Made by a program: the position numbers and the translations under genes
The notes under the pieces: generated by a model
What the model was told of the DNA's origin: nothing
The model's input: the letters and a program-made list of their open reading frames with translations, nothing else
The model's database searches: none
Shown: positions 22,801 to 31,150 of the stretch, piece by piece
How the letters are laid out: every line of letters starts with the position of its first letter
Numbering within the stretch: the stretch's first letter is position 1
Assembly: GCA_951217055.1 (NCBI GenBank)
Contig: OX578285.1
Location: 50,470,024 to 50,534,023, forward strand
DNA length: 64,000 nt
Reading direction: 5' to 3'
From: Gerris lacustris
Taxonomy: Eukaryota; Arthropoda; Insecta; Hemiptera; Gerridae

Positions 22801-25800
22801 TAAACGTGCCGAATCAAAAGATTTCAGTGCTGATATTTTACCTAAAGAGCACATAATCGATGAAAACATTAGCAGTTTAAGCAGTCCAATAAGTGATTTG
22901 CAAAAAGACCATCATTTTGCAAGTATTACATCCCTTGCTTCTTCTACTAGTCTCATTTCTCACCAGGTAATAAAACTTACTTTGTATTTCTAATAGCCCC
23001 TTCCTTTAAGCTTTTTAAATTATATATATTTATTAACGATAAAAATAATTAAATTATAATTATAGATGGGAGACAACAAAGAAGAATACTTTCTGCCCCT
23101 GGTATTTGACTTGCGGACATTTGAAGTACACGTCCAATGCTCTACCTATCTATTAAGCTAATCACTCTATAATCCATTCTATAATTCTGATTTAATTGTT
23201 TCCCAAATAGCTAAATTCTCTAGAGTAAAAATAATGTTAATTAATTGCATATTTTCTAGGAATTGTGTCAACTTATTGAAGAATCTAACGACTCAAGCAT
23301 GGATGATACCAATGGGTGTCCGGAGATATCTGTAATAGTTCTCCACCGTGACACAGCAGAAGGAAGTATCGGTATAACTCTTGCTGGAGGAGTTGACTAT
23401 GAGTGCAAGGACATCACGGTAATATTCCTTTGATGTAAAAATATAAAATAAACAAAATTCAGAACTTATAAGAAAATAATTTCACTTTACCTTGCTGCTC
23501 TTTTAACCTTATTTTTTTTATCTTGTTAATTGCAATACATAGCAATCTGTAAACTTAAGCTTCACATCCTTCAAGGCCCAGTTTCCACTGATAAATCTAG
23601 ATTTATGTCACGTCATCATTGGAACTACTGGAGAAATGAAATATTAACAAAGCACGATGATTCCAAAAATTAGATTATAGTTTAAGGATGAAAGTAAAGA
23701 TGGGCTGTTTTTAAATCAATAGATCAAATTAACTATTGAAAAATAGAAATAACTGGATCATTTCAGTGATCGGTTTACTCGTGACCCTTTCAATAAAATA
23801 CTTTGCTCTCACTACTTGAAACAACTTTTTATTAAAAATGAATCAAAATAAAAAGAAGAATTTAGGAATTACATGTAATAGTACATTACGCATATAGTGT
23901 GGAAAGTAGCATTTTGCATGCGGGAGTGGAGCACCCAAGCGACAGCGAGGGTAGTAAAACCACACGAACAAAGCAAAATGCAGTTTTCGCACGAGTTGCA
24001 TACTGTACTTCATCTACGATTGTGGATTTTAATCATAAATACGGAAAGAAAATATTTAATTAACTTCCTGTATGTAAGTGTTTCTCTTTTGATTAAGATG
24101 ACATTAATTCATTAGTTGTATTTTGTGCCGAATCAATGATTTCAGAAGGCGTATAATTCTCCTCATTTTCTTCATAATCACTTAAATCAATCATTGTTTC
24201 TCTAAAAACTCGATATAAACAGTTACTTTAATTAAAAAAAAAAAAAAAACAGCAAATTAGAATGTAAACAAACTTGCTAATCGTGTGTTAAGGTGAAGAA
24301 TTCCTCTTTTTTCCGACCTAGGGCGGAAAAAAGAGGAATTCTTCACCTCATTATGAACGAGCATGCACAATGAATACAGCTACGAAAAGAATCACTTTCT
24401 ATGCATCTAAACAGAGATATAATGTTTATATTTCGTATCAATCGTAGATAAAAATATTTTATGAAATATATCTGTTTCAGGTTCACAAAGTTCTCTCTGG
24501 AAGTCCAGCCGATAGAGATGGCAGGATTAAAAAAGGACATAGAATTTTGTCTATTAATGGAAAAAGTATGAAAGGGCTAACACATGCTGAATCTTTAGCT
24601 GTTTTGAAGGTGAACTACTACTTTTATATTTTTTCTTTCTTGTTTAAAAGCCTTGGTGAAAAGAATTCATTTCTTGATTTCGCTTGATGGTACGATTTTT
24701 TTTGAACATGTATGATACATTTGATCGAAGTCGGCCCAGTTGGTTAGGCTCCACATATCTGCATAGGCTACAGACAGACATTCACAATGCTTTTCTCTAC
24801 GTATGTACTATGTACTTGAGAAATTAAAAAAAAAACTGTTTTGGAACTCCAATTTTCAAGCCTAAATCTTAAATCCAATAATATCAGGCACTTCTTTAGA
24901 TTGTTACTCCCCTTATAAAAAACACAGAGGGGAGTAACAATCTAAAGAAGGTGTACAGGTGTTCTTCTTTAGACTGTTACTCCCCTTATAAAAACAGAAG
25001 TGTGATATTCCTTTGAACCAAAGTATATTTGACTAAACATCCCTTTGTCTTAATTGTTATTTAGTCAAAGTAATTTACATTCTAAAAATCATAGGGGAGT
25101 AACAATCTAAAGAAGTACCTACCTAATATCCCATAGAACCTATTATTTTTTTTTTTTTTTATTTACTATCTTGTATTTTCAGGCCCCTCGTCATGAAGTA
25201 GTTTTGGTAGTGGCTAGATCTCAAGGAGAAATATTTGAAGAAAATAACAACATATCTAGAGCAGCTATCCATCAATCAGCAGAAGCAGAATTTCCTCCAG
25301 CATGCCCATCTCCTACCGGTAAAAAAATATAGTTATTCAAAATTTGCAACATTAGAGCCAACAATTATGCTAATGTATAACTTTTAAAAAGGTAACAATG
25401 AAGTGACCAGTCTTTTTTAGGTTGAAGCTTAAATCTGATGGTTTAGATACTATGGCTTTTTTACTTGTCTAATATCTGCAGGTGTATTTACCTGGCTAAA
25501 GTTATCAATTTTAATCCTTTTTTTACTGCTTTAAGTAATGTCTTAATAATTAAATTTGAATGATTATGCTGAGTTAAGCCGGTACAATAATTACTTAAAA
25601 CTTTCTCCATAAAAAAGAAGTACCAAAGTTAATGCGTAATATAGTGACATTTAATTCTATTAGATATTGTATTTTAGCAAATACCATTTAAAACCATTAT
25701 GTTTATGAAAGTTATCTTACATTTCTCAACTCTTTCTTCACGTTGTTAAAGTATTATTAAAAGTATCTTAAATATTAAGAATCCTAAGTATTATTCAAGA

Positions 25801-28614
25801 TGAATTAGTTTAAATCAGTAGCACCTCTATTTTTCTTTTTAAAACAGGTGGAGAAGCTAAGTGGGGACCGATAATCCGGATAATCCTAATGAAAGAAGGC
25901 GCAGGACTTGGGTTTAGCTTAAAAGGTGGCAAAGATTCGCCTAGTGGAGATCAACCGTTGACAGTTCAAAAAATATTTACAGGTAATAAAGAAAGAAAAA
26001 GAATTGTTTAATATCCATTATTGTATACAAAACAAGTATTAAAAGACAGTTATTCTACCTGACATTTTCTATATAATTTTATTTTGTATTATTAAATTTT
26101 AAGTACTAATTAAATTCAGTGTAAAAATAGTACATTACGCGTCGAGTGCAGAAAGTAGCATTTTGCATGCGAGTGTGGAGTTTGCACCCGAGCGATAGCG
26201 AGGGTGGTAAAATCACACGAGCAATGCAAAATGCCGTTTTCGTACGAGTTGCGTACCGTACTTTATCTACGATTGTTAGATTTAAATAATAAATACAGAA
26301 AAAAATAAACTTCCAGTATACAAGTTCGTATTTCTCTTTTGATAAAGATAACATTAATTCATTAGTTGTATTTTGTGCCGAATTATTTCGGGAGGCGTAT
26401 TATTCTCCTCATATTCGTCATAATCATTTAAATCACTCATTGATTTTCACAAAAAACTCGATATAAAAGTTACTTTTATTAAACAAACAGCAAATTAGTC
26501 TTGTTAAATGTAAACAAACTCGCTAATCGTGCGTAAAGCTGAAGAATTCCTCTTCTTTACCGCGCTAGCGTGGTAAAGAAGAGGAATTCTTCAGAACTAT
26601 GAGAAGCGCATGCGCAATGAATACAAGTACGTAACTAATCACTTTCTACGCATCTAAACAGAGATATAATGTTTATATTTCGTATCAATCGTAGATAAAA
26701 TTGTTTACAAGTGTAGCAGTGTTTATTGTAACATCTAAACATTTTTTTTTTTTAAATTTAACAAGAATAAATATGTAACAGCTGAGTTAATAATTGAACT
26801 GTTATTTGTACCCTGATCCTTGAAATTATTAATAAGCAATCCTAACTGGCTAAAAAAACGTGAAAACATAAGTAATCTTTCTTTCCTTTTTAACCCTACC
26901 ACTTAATAAGTTTGTTGTATTGACTGAGATTTTGTGGTAATCAAACATAATGAATCACTTGTTTAAAGAAATAGAACTGTGTAATAGTAAGATAAAAGTT
27001 TATCGGTCTTCCACAATTTTTTAATTTATTACAAATCAAACCGGTTTCAGCCTCTAAAATATTCTAAGATATAACAATTATAAACATATACATTTATAAA
27101 TAACGAGCCCTTAGGCCAGTGGCAACGGGCTTAATTTTATATTTATAAAAAAAAGTAAAATTAAGTAAATTAATTTAGATAAGTTATTATATTTATTTGA
27201 AGACCAACAGATCAATACAAACATGTATTTTTATTGGAATAAATGTGGTTGCCTTAGCTTAGCAATAACAAATCATTTCGAGGTGCGCCGTCATCGGGAC
27301 ACTACTCAATAATATAAATGATATGCATATATTTATAAATGTTTTATCTTAGTATATTTTAGAGGCAGAAATTGGTCTGATTTGTAAAATTAAAAAATTG
27401 TGGTTGACCAATAAACTTATATTTTACAATTACAGTGTTTTATTTCTTTAAACAAGTGATATAAACGAGTCATTATCTACAAATTAGAGTTAATGGATTA
27501 TATATCCCCTATTTAAGTTTGAAAGTGTATCTGATTGATAAAAATTACATTAATATTTTCAACTTGTAAAATTCTATTACATACCTGTGAATATAAAACG
27601 CTCTCCTTTCGCCTCTTTTTTCTTTTTTTTTTTTCTTTGAATAAATTACATGTTTTCACCTATTTAATTAATGAAAAACATTTGCACAAAACAATACCTT
27701 ATTTTTTATCGATATTGCATTATCAAACTAAGGCGAAGGTATTTATTTGGAATAAAAGTCCTGTTGTTGAAGAACGATCTTTTTTTTATTGCATCAAAGC
27801 TTTCGCCCAGGGAACCTGAGCATCATCAGTGATAATCTACAAATACATAAAAGATAAAAATAGGTAATGCTAGACTAAAATTAGGAAACAAAAAAAAAAT
27901 AATTGGTTTAAATATAAGTATGAAAATGAAAAACTAAAACAAAAAAATTGCACATAATGCCTAAACAGTTAAGATGGAAGTGAACAAGTGAGTGGAAATA
28001 AACAGATGAGGCAGGGAGGCAAGACACATATGGTGGGGATTTTTTAAGGGGTCTTCATAAAGAAAAATATAAAGTAATAAAATAATTTAGAGTCCTGTTC
28101 AATAAACCAATACCTCTAGTGCACACATATTCTTTTAATTTTATTTAATTTATTTTCACCGCTGGTAAGAACTTATGTCACACTCTTTTGCATTTTCAGT
28201 TCGAATTATTTTTTTGTTGTTTCCTAATTTTAGTCTAGCATTACCTATTTTTTTCTTTTATGTATTTGTAGATTATCACTGATGATACTCAGGTTCCCTG
28301 GGTGAAAGCTTTGATGCAATAACAAAAATTGTTCCAAATAAATACCTTCGTCTCAGTTTGAAATTCAAAAGAAGTCCACTATACATCTCTACAATTGGAT
28401 ATTGTATTATCTTTACAATTACTTTTATTAATAATTTACTCACATTTTAGGAGGCTGTGCAGAAAAGTCAAAACAGATATTTGCCGGGGACGAATTGCTT
28501 AGTATTAATGAATATGACTTGAACGGGATGACTCGAGTTGAAGCTTGGACCTTGATGAAAAGACTGCCTGATGGCGAGGTGGCGATAAACATTCGCCATC
28601 CAGCTCACAATTGA
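9150..28614 (+). CDS. PDZ scaffold protein, IL-16/PDZD2-like (spliced, 8 exons)
   Basis: Spliced gene with exons 9150-9752, 19475-19515, 20775-22966, 23260-23418, 24481-24609, 25183-25318, 25848-25982 and 28451-28614; all junctions are AG/GT and all phases agree. From the first in-frame ATG (9205) it encodes 1167 residues: PDZ1 (about 43-129), a proline-rich strip, a ~750-residue acidic/Ser/Lys-rich disordered linker, PDZ2 (about 949-1038) and PDZ3 (about 1074-1165) ending at the C-terminus. The tandem terminal PDZ pair, with GLGFSLKGG in PDZ3, resembles pro-interleukin-16 and PDZD2. PDZ domains bind C-terminal peptides, so a cytoplasmic scaffold role is inferred. A cytokine role should not be assumed, as that is known for vertebrate IL-16 only. 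The acceptor at 9150 implies an upstream exon, so the true start may lie elsewhere. Confidence 0.85.
9885..10385 (+). repeat. 3' end of a non-LTR/SINE-type repeat
   Basis: Begins near 'ACTAGCTGGATACCCGTGC' and 'TTCGCTAAGCAG' and ends with 'TTTCATCAAGATTGGACT', a (CA)n run and 'TATATAATATATAGAT', a layout common at the 3' ends of insect RTE-like elements and their SINE partners. A reverse-strand relative lies at about 53240-53670. No reverse transcriptase is visible here. Confidence 0.55.
10387..10798. repeat. Four-arm MITE family, compound copy with poly(C)
   Basis: Contains several copies of the arm 'TTAGATTGTTACTCC' and its complement 'GGAGTAACAATCTAA', and the core 'TATTTAGTCAAAGTCATTTA' in both orientations, so it looks like two copies fused head to head. 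A run of about 21 C at 10491-10511 interrupts it. It lies in intron 1 of the PDZ gene. Confidence 0.75.
11035..11350 (+). repeat. Partial copy of the GTTCGGAC TIR family
   Basis: 'CTCGGACCAGTTAGGGTATT' and 'AAGTTTGTAGCTTCGAAAAA' match the termini of the 1.8-kb element at 46610-48390. Only the left part is present. Confidence 0.6.
11821..12194 (+). pseudogene. HARBI1-like transposase N-terminus, interrupted
   Basis: An acidic lead (FAMLDEEEEETAALCTAAIS) leads to SSREW, is cut by the MITE at 11932-12096, and resumes as IHPINAEREDFGEFYNLM before running into a stop. W-[IV]-HP-[IL] followed by FGEF-[YH]-L is the typical N-terminus of PIF/Harbinger transposases. The catalytic DDE region is missing. 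Family membership is from motif recall. Confidence 0.6.
11932..12096. mobile_element. 165-base hAT-type MITE, copy 1
   Basis: Termini CAGGGCCGTCCCTAGGGG and its complement, flanked by the exact 8-base duplication AATGGATA (11924-11931 and 12097-12104). Terminal CAGGG and an 8-base target duplication are hAT hallmarks. Taking out the insert and one duplication restores the transposase frame, so it landed in a once intact gene. A sister copy is at 50362-50528. Confidence 0.9.
12176..12262 (-). pseudogene. MADF-domain protein fragment (Harbinger partner), copy 1
   Basis: The minus strand reads MEEDMLIEYVR and then, after a small lesion, a diverged version of the YDPT.R.Y.NQ.S.KEA motif seen more clearly at 13058-13140. 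MADF domains are DNA-binding and often encoded next to PIF transposases. It is cut short where it meets the transposase half. Confidence 0.5.
12872..13145 (+). pseudogene. MADF-domain fragment interrupted by a MITE
   Basis: Reads MLIEYVRANPV, is split by the MITE at about 12914-13059, and continues LYDPTNRDYQNQHSPKEAWD then EIGDAL. [LI]-I-x-x-V-x-x-x-P-x-L-[WY]-[DN], then Y.[ND], A-W-x-E-I is the MADF signature, so the call is firm at family level. The frame stops shortly after with an A-rich run. It is non-functional as found. Confidence 0.7.
12914..13059. mobile_element. Short TIR MITE inside the MADF fragment
   Basis: Ends AGTGGCGTAGC and GTTACGCCACT, with GC-rich arms GGGGGCCC in between. 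The flanks share GTGCTGT, giving a probable 7-8 base duplication. It differs in sequence from the 165-base MITE, so two unrelated small elements hit the same remnant. Confidence 0.7.
13668..14247 (+). repeat. ~169-base tandem array
   Basis: The unit recurs at spacings of 176, 169 and 169 bases, each marked by 'CGTGGGA', 'CCAGGATCAT', 'CTAAAAATAACTTTA' and 'CAGCCGACAAAATG'. The fourth unit is cut by the composite element at 14248 and its remainder continues after 14823 to about 14875. No coding content. Confidence 0.85.
14248..14822 (+). mobile_element. Composite ~570-base element, copy A
   Basis: Inserted into a satellite unit, which fixes its borders: TTA lies on both sides, suggesting a 3-base duplication. 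In order it carries 'TCTACGATTGATACG', a GC-ATGC-GC block, a 20-base-arm palindrome around GAATTC, a short ATG frame, 'CAATCGTAGATA' (complement of its start), and a ~130-base inverted repeat running from AGTACGGTACGC to GCGTAATGTACT. Copies B and C are on the other strand at 23879-24448 and 26128-26695. It appears to be a non-autonomous derivative that retained the promoter and first ~45 codons of a larger gene. Confidence 0.75.
14507..14668 (+). pseudogene. N-terminal frame in composite element, copy A
   Basis: ATG is followed by a stop at codon 3, then an acidic lead DFDENVENNTPPEIINSAKN and SLSRERYELTHSKF before a stop. The related frame in copy B starts MIDLSDYEENEEN and in copy C MSDLNDYDEYEENN. 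The L-S-[RK]-E-[RK]-Y-E-L-x-x-x-K-F motif resembles the start of the core-binding domain in Crypton-type tyrosine recombinases and related proteins, but there is no catalytic domain and the likeness is from memory. Confidence 0.4.
15705..16439. other. Intron sequence, little recognised
   Basis: AT-rich, with a poly(A) run at 15817-15838 followed by 'AAAAAGTTGGAAACCACTG', which looks like the right terminus of a hAT-type element (complement CAGTGGTTTCCAAC). No matching left end was found. Confidence 0.35.
16440..17060 (+). repeat. Relative of the hairpin-tailed repeat
   Basis: Ends with 'GACAGACAGACAGACAC', then AAGGGTTTC, a TTTTGGTTTTACCTAC loop and GAAACCCTT plus A residues: the same tail layout as the family at 3254 but with different stem bases. 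A poly(A) run of about 30 at 16800 interrupts it. Confidence 0.6.
17061..18551. other. Intron sequence, nothing firm
   Basis: Contains 'AAGATGGCGGCC' type words at 17170-17195 and 17345-17360 that recur near 53290 and 35530 and may mark old repeats. Open frames at 17515-17751 and 17796-18136 lack domains or splice support. Confidence 0.4.
18552..19267 (+). repeat. Hairpin-tailed dispersed repeat, copy 3
   Basis: A full-length copy close to copy 1, including the same G-run position (shorter) and the tail AGGGTCC-TTGGTTTTGCCTAC-GGACCCT. It lies about 200 bases upstream of the 41-base exon of the PDZ gene. Confidence 0.75.
19475..19515 (+). CDS. PDZ gene exon 2 (41-base small exon)
   Basis: Follows a long pyrimidine tract and TTTTTCAG, and ends ATCAATG|GTAATT. 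Entering in phase 2 from exon 1 it reads (K)CNITETLHEIEIN(G), leaving phase 1 exactly as the next exon requires. Both junctions matching by phase supports it. Its small size means it could be missed or be alternatively used. Confidence 0.65.
19708..19944 (-). repeat. Four-arm MITE family copy
   Basis: Arms 'CTTTAGATTGTTACTCCCC' and its complement, with two inner arms and the 'AAATGACTTTGAGTAAATAA' core reading on minus. In the same small intron as the forward copy at 20465. Confidence 0.8.
20465..20698 (+). repeat. Four-arm MITE family copy
   Basis: Starts 'GGCACTTCTTTAGATAGTTA' and ends 'GGGGAGTAACAATGTATAGAAG'. It ends about 75 bases before the acceptor of the large PDZ-gene exon. Confidence 0.8.
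20775..22966 (+). CDS. PDZ gene exon 3 (large disordered linker)
   Basis: Entered in phase 1 after AAATTACAG (giving GGNQLYLDKDIDPDPQ) and left in phase 0 at TCTCACCAG|GTAATA. It encodes about 730 residues rich in Ser, Asn, Lys, Asp and Glu with no folded domain, typical of the linker before the terminal PDZ pair in large PDZ scaffolds. Short similar stretches stand out: SVKDKIALFSSES, LKEKITPLKNLNPKLISLF and FKRKALSVFEIRS, which may be a repeated docking motif. Codon use is AT-rich, unlike exon 1. Confidence 0.9.
22967..23259 (+). other. Intron 3 of the PDZ gene
   Basis: A short 293-base intron, GT...AG, without recognisable repeats. Confidence 0.7.
23260..23418 (+). CDS. PDZ gene exon 4 (start of PDZ2)
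   Basis: Follows TTTTCTAG; 53 codons, phase 0 on both sides. It reads ELCQLIEESNDSSMDD and then the first PDZ strands ISVIVLHRDTAEGSIGITLA with the GGVDYECKDIT turn. The ligand loop is GSIGITLAGG, a slight departure from the usual GLGF. Confidence 0.9.
23879..24448 (-). mobile_element. Composite ~570-base element, copy B
   Basis: Same layout as copy A on the other strand, flanked by TAA on both sides. Its GAATTC palindrome has arms that differ from those of copies A and C yet still pair. The short frame reads MIDLSDYEENEENYTPSEII and then SAQNTTNELMSS before a stop. Its end lies only 32 bases before the acceptor of the next PDZ exon. Confidence 0.75.
24481..24609 (+). CDS. PDZ gene exon 5 (middle of PDZ2)
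   Basis: Follows ATCTGTTTCAG; 43 codons, phase 0 both sides. It reads VHKVLSGSPADRDGRIKKGH, then RILSINGKSMKGLTHAESLA and VLK, the standard PDZ core (GSPADRDG, GD/GH-x-I-L-x-[IV]-N-G, T-H-x-E-[AS]) closely matching the first terminal PDZ of IL-16. Confidence 0.92.
24690..24800 (+). repeat. Diverged ACTTTCTC-type repeat fragment
   Basis: Short match ('GAACATGTATGATAC', 'GTCGGCCCAGTTGGTTAGG', 'TCTGCATAGGCTACAGACAG') to the repeat at 5218 and 32640. Confidence 0.45.
24888..25127 (+). repeat. Four-arm MITE family, complete copy
   Basis: Best copy of the family: outer arms 'CTTTAGATTGTTACTCCCC' / 'GGGGAGTAACAATCTAAAG' and two inner arms of the same sequence, so four arms can pair in several ways. 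Ends 55 bases before the next exon of the PDZ gene. No coding content. Confidence 0.85.
25183..25318 (+). CDS. PDZ gene exon 6 (end of PDZ2 and linker)
   Basis: Follows TGTATTTTCAG; 136 bases, ending in phase 1 at CCTACCG|GTAAAA. It reads APRHEVVLVVARSQGEIFEE, the last PDZ2 strand, followed by a flexible linker (SAEAEFPPACPSPTG) to PDZ3. Confidence 0.9.
25848..25982 (+). CDS. PDZ gene exon 7 (start of PDZ3)
   Basis: Follows AAAACAG; phase 1 in and out. It reads GEAKWGPIIRIILMKEGAGL then GFSLKGGKDSPSGDQPLTVQ and KIFTG. The GAGLGFSLKGG ligand loop and SPSGDQPLTVQKIF are very like the last PDZ domain of IL-16 and PDZD2. Confidence 0.92.
26128..26695 (-). mobile_element. Composite ~570-base element, copy C
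   Basis: Third copy, same order of blocks on minus, with an intact palindrome around GAATTC and the best version of the coding start (MSDLNDYDEYEENNTPPEII). A small deletion shifts the frame before SLSKEKYELVYWKF. Flanking bases are A-rich and the target duplication is unclear. Confidence 0.75.
26930..27480. repeat. Foldback element with GAAAC-type arms
   Basis: Arms of about 130 bases ('AAACAAGTGATATAAACGAG' type right arm, complement at the left near 26945) flank a 180-base centre. One arm reads TTTTAGAGGCTGAAACCGG on minus, similar to motifs at Penelope-like ends. The centre (27120-27300) is related to 60850-61060 on the opposite strand. Confidence 0.55.
27725..28376. repeat. Foldback with hammerhead-like cores
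   Basis: Inverted arms of about 160 bases at 27725-27910 and 28205-28376. Each arm contains CTGATGA, a 7-base-pair stem (GCTCAGG with CCTGGGC, or ACTCAGG with CCTGGGT) and GAAAGC. CTGATGA-stem-GAAA is the conserved half of a hammerhead ribozyme, known from Penelope-like terminal repeats. Here one extra base lies between CTGATGA and the stem and no clear cleavage-site helix was found, so activity is doubtful. The element ends 75 bases before the last PDZ exon. Confidence 0.6.
28451..28614 (+). CDS. PDZ gene exon 8 (end of PDZ3, stop)
   Basis: Follows CACATTTTAG, entered in phase 1. It reads GCAEKSKQIFAGDELLSINE, then YDLNGMTRVEAWTLMKRLPD and GEVAINIRHPAHN, then TGA. A-G-D-E-[IL]-L, T-R-x-E-A-W and L-P-D-G-x-V-x-I-x-I-R match the last IL-16/PDZD2 PDZ domain. 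The protein stops just after the fold, so PDZ3 is C-terminal. Confidence 0.93.
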
Positions 28615-29030
28615 TTCAGCTCACTATACTTGCCATTTAATTATAAACAGATTTTTTTTTCTTCTATTTAATCGTAATTGTAATTCATGTTTAATTTATT
28701 TATTTATTTATTACGTCAATTATATTATTATCGTTTATTCGTTTCATAATGAACAAAAAAAAAAAAAATGTTTGTGGTTGGTAGTAACAAATATTCAAAA
28801 ATAAACAAGTGCACATACTTAAACTTCGAAATAAATACGTATTTTGAAGTGTTTGTTTTGACTGTACTAAGAGTACTTGAATTAATATACGATTCATTTT
28901 ACATTAAATGTTGTGTATATATGAGGTTTCAGAAATGATTGAAGAGATGAACTTTTTTTTTTTATAGTTACATTTTTACTGTTACCAGATTTTTGTTTTT
29001 GGCTTTAATAAATTGTAAAAAAAAAAGTGA
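28615..29030 (+). other. 3' untranslated region of the PDZ gene
   Basis: AT-rich sequence after the stop. AATAAA at 29007-29012 is the most likely poly(A) signal. Confidence 0.55.
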
Positions 29031-30668
29031 AATTTAATAAAAGAAAAAAAAAACATATTGTAGAAAAGTTTAAAAAAAAAAAAAAAAAAAAAAAAATGTA
29101 AAGTTAGAACATGTAGTGTGAATAAATAATTATTTTTACTGAATTATATATTTTTTTTATCTACCTAATCTCTTTTTATAAACTGTTTTTATAATTTTTT
29201 CAGTAGAAAGTTTTAAAATCCCTTGAAAAAATACATTTTAATTGTTTATGTTTTTTGTTTATCTTAAAAATATTTGAAGTGAGTGTAGCAAGAATGTAAC
29301 ACAACAAAATATGCACTGTGTCTGTTAGTTTGTCAGTAACATACATGAGGTGTAGCTAAGAGAGAACATGCAGTTAGAGAACATGATCCCTTTGAGGACT
29401 GAGGTTATATACTGTAAGGTTGTTCCCCTGGCCTGAGGTTTTTTTCTACCTTACACAGTAAATGTATCACAAGTATCTATTACTGCCTACAATTAAGCTA
29501 ATTTATAATAATTTTTTTTTTTACCATGTTACAAGTTAATTAGTTAATTTACCTGTGTTGTCCTAGTTTTTAAGTTTTTATTTGTTAACAAAGTGATGAC
29601 AATAGATATGACAGAACCACTACGTGGTCAAATATCTTTTCTACTTTTTTAAATATTATCAGCAATGTGTTCCTAAGTCTTACGATAAGGCATGAATATA
29701 CCCCGGAGAGGGGTGAAATATAGCCATTTTCAAAATTCACCGTAGTTGAATTTCTTTATCGTTACCCTTAATCGACCCACACAAAAAACGAAGATTAGAA
29801 GAAGTGACAAATCAAACTAGTCTATAATTTATAATATATTATTACTCAAAGATAATTTATAAACCCTATTTTATAGTAATACTTTTATAAAAATTATATT
29901 TACTGAAAATTACAGTCGCTAAAAGAGTATATATATACATAAGAATATATAGTCCATACCTTCATAAAACGTGTATAAATATGTAAAAAGCATGTATAAA
30001 AAAAGGGTAGGGAAAACCGGATTAAGTCTAGATTATATTATAGTAAATTAGGTATAAAAGGGTTCGTAATGCCTGAGGAATTTCATAAATAGGAAAAACC
30101 CTTAAACCTAGGGGCTAGCTGCACAAGGTACATTGAAGACACGTTTTACAAACCCTAGACGATGAAATCTCGTCTATAATTTCTTTACTATCTTCAACCT
30201 TCACTCTATCTACTGGGCTCTTCTGTGAACATTCATAATACACCAGACAACCAAGAGATAGCACTAAATATACTTAAATAAATATGCACAGACAGTAGTA
30301 CTGTGCCTCAAAACAAGAAAAAATTGAGGACGTAAATTTACGCCCATAGGCCTTTTGCAAAAAAAATTGAAAATGTAAATTTACGCCCTTAGGGCTTAAA
30401 GAGTAACATGCATACTAAATTTCAACTTTAAGTTATCGCCACAACCTCAAGAATGGTTTTTTTTTTTTGTATTAAGAAAATTCATTCCTCACAAGAACAT
30501 AAAATAGAACAAAAATAACCACATAAAGATTACTGATCATTTTTTAGAAAGTTAAATTAATAGAGTATATGAGGAAAGCATTGTACTAAGTGACACTTGA
30601 TGAAAGCTTATTGTACTAATGAAAACACTGTGAGAAAAAAAGGTACAAAAGTTAACTTGGAATAATAA
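29031..30668. other. Intergenic space between the convergent genes
   Basis: No exon seen. At 29692-29722 'TGAATATACCCCGGAGAGGG' plus 'GTGAAATA' has the same TGAATAT-stem-GAAATAT layout as the arms at 6760 and 7411, suggesting a lone retroelement terminus. At 30330-30390 the words 'GTAAATTTACG' occur twice. The rest shows nothing I can name. Confidence 0.4.
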
Positions 30669-31150
30669 TTTTATTGAGTAAAATAAAGTTTACAACAAAA
30701 TCAGTCTTTAGACAATTGATCACAGTTCGTATTGATTTTAAAGATTCCTCTTACAAAATTGGGGTAGCGATTTATAATCAAAAGAGGAATTTCACATATA
30801 AATTAGGGTCATAAATACCTTGTATAATTAGGTCCATGGGATTGTCACATCTAGTATCGAGAGACCCACATTTTATTAACTAGAAGTAAATGTGAAGAAA
30901 AATGTTAAAACACTTTGTTGGCCTGTTAATTTATAGATAGAGTACTTCTAAATTTATCCAGGAATGTAACACTAACATCAAGCATAGCTCACAGATAAAC
31001 TAACACAAACAAAAAGTTATCTATATTGAACAATAAACTATTAATAAATTATAAACAAAAAACTCATCAGTCTCACCAACCGATTTGCATTATAATTAAT
31101 AAAATTCAACAAATTAACTTAAAACAGCAAATTAATATGAAGTTGAAAAA
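30669..31150 (-). other. 3' untranslated region of the prenylcysteine oxidase gene
   Basis: Follows the stop on the minus strand. AATAAA on minus at about 30670-30675 is a candidate poly(A) signal. Confidence 0.5.

Noticed and set aside
27535..27819. Open frame of 94 codons
   Set aside because: Covers a T-rich intron and the arm of a foldback; no domain.
27725..28376. Confirmed hammerhead ribozyme
   Set aside because: An extra base next to the core and no identifiable stem III or cleavage site mean only a hammerhead-like motif can be claimed.
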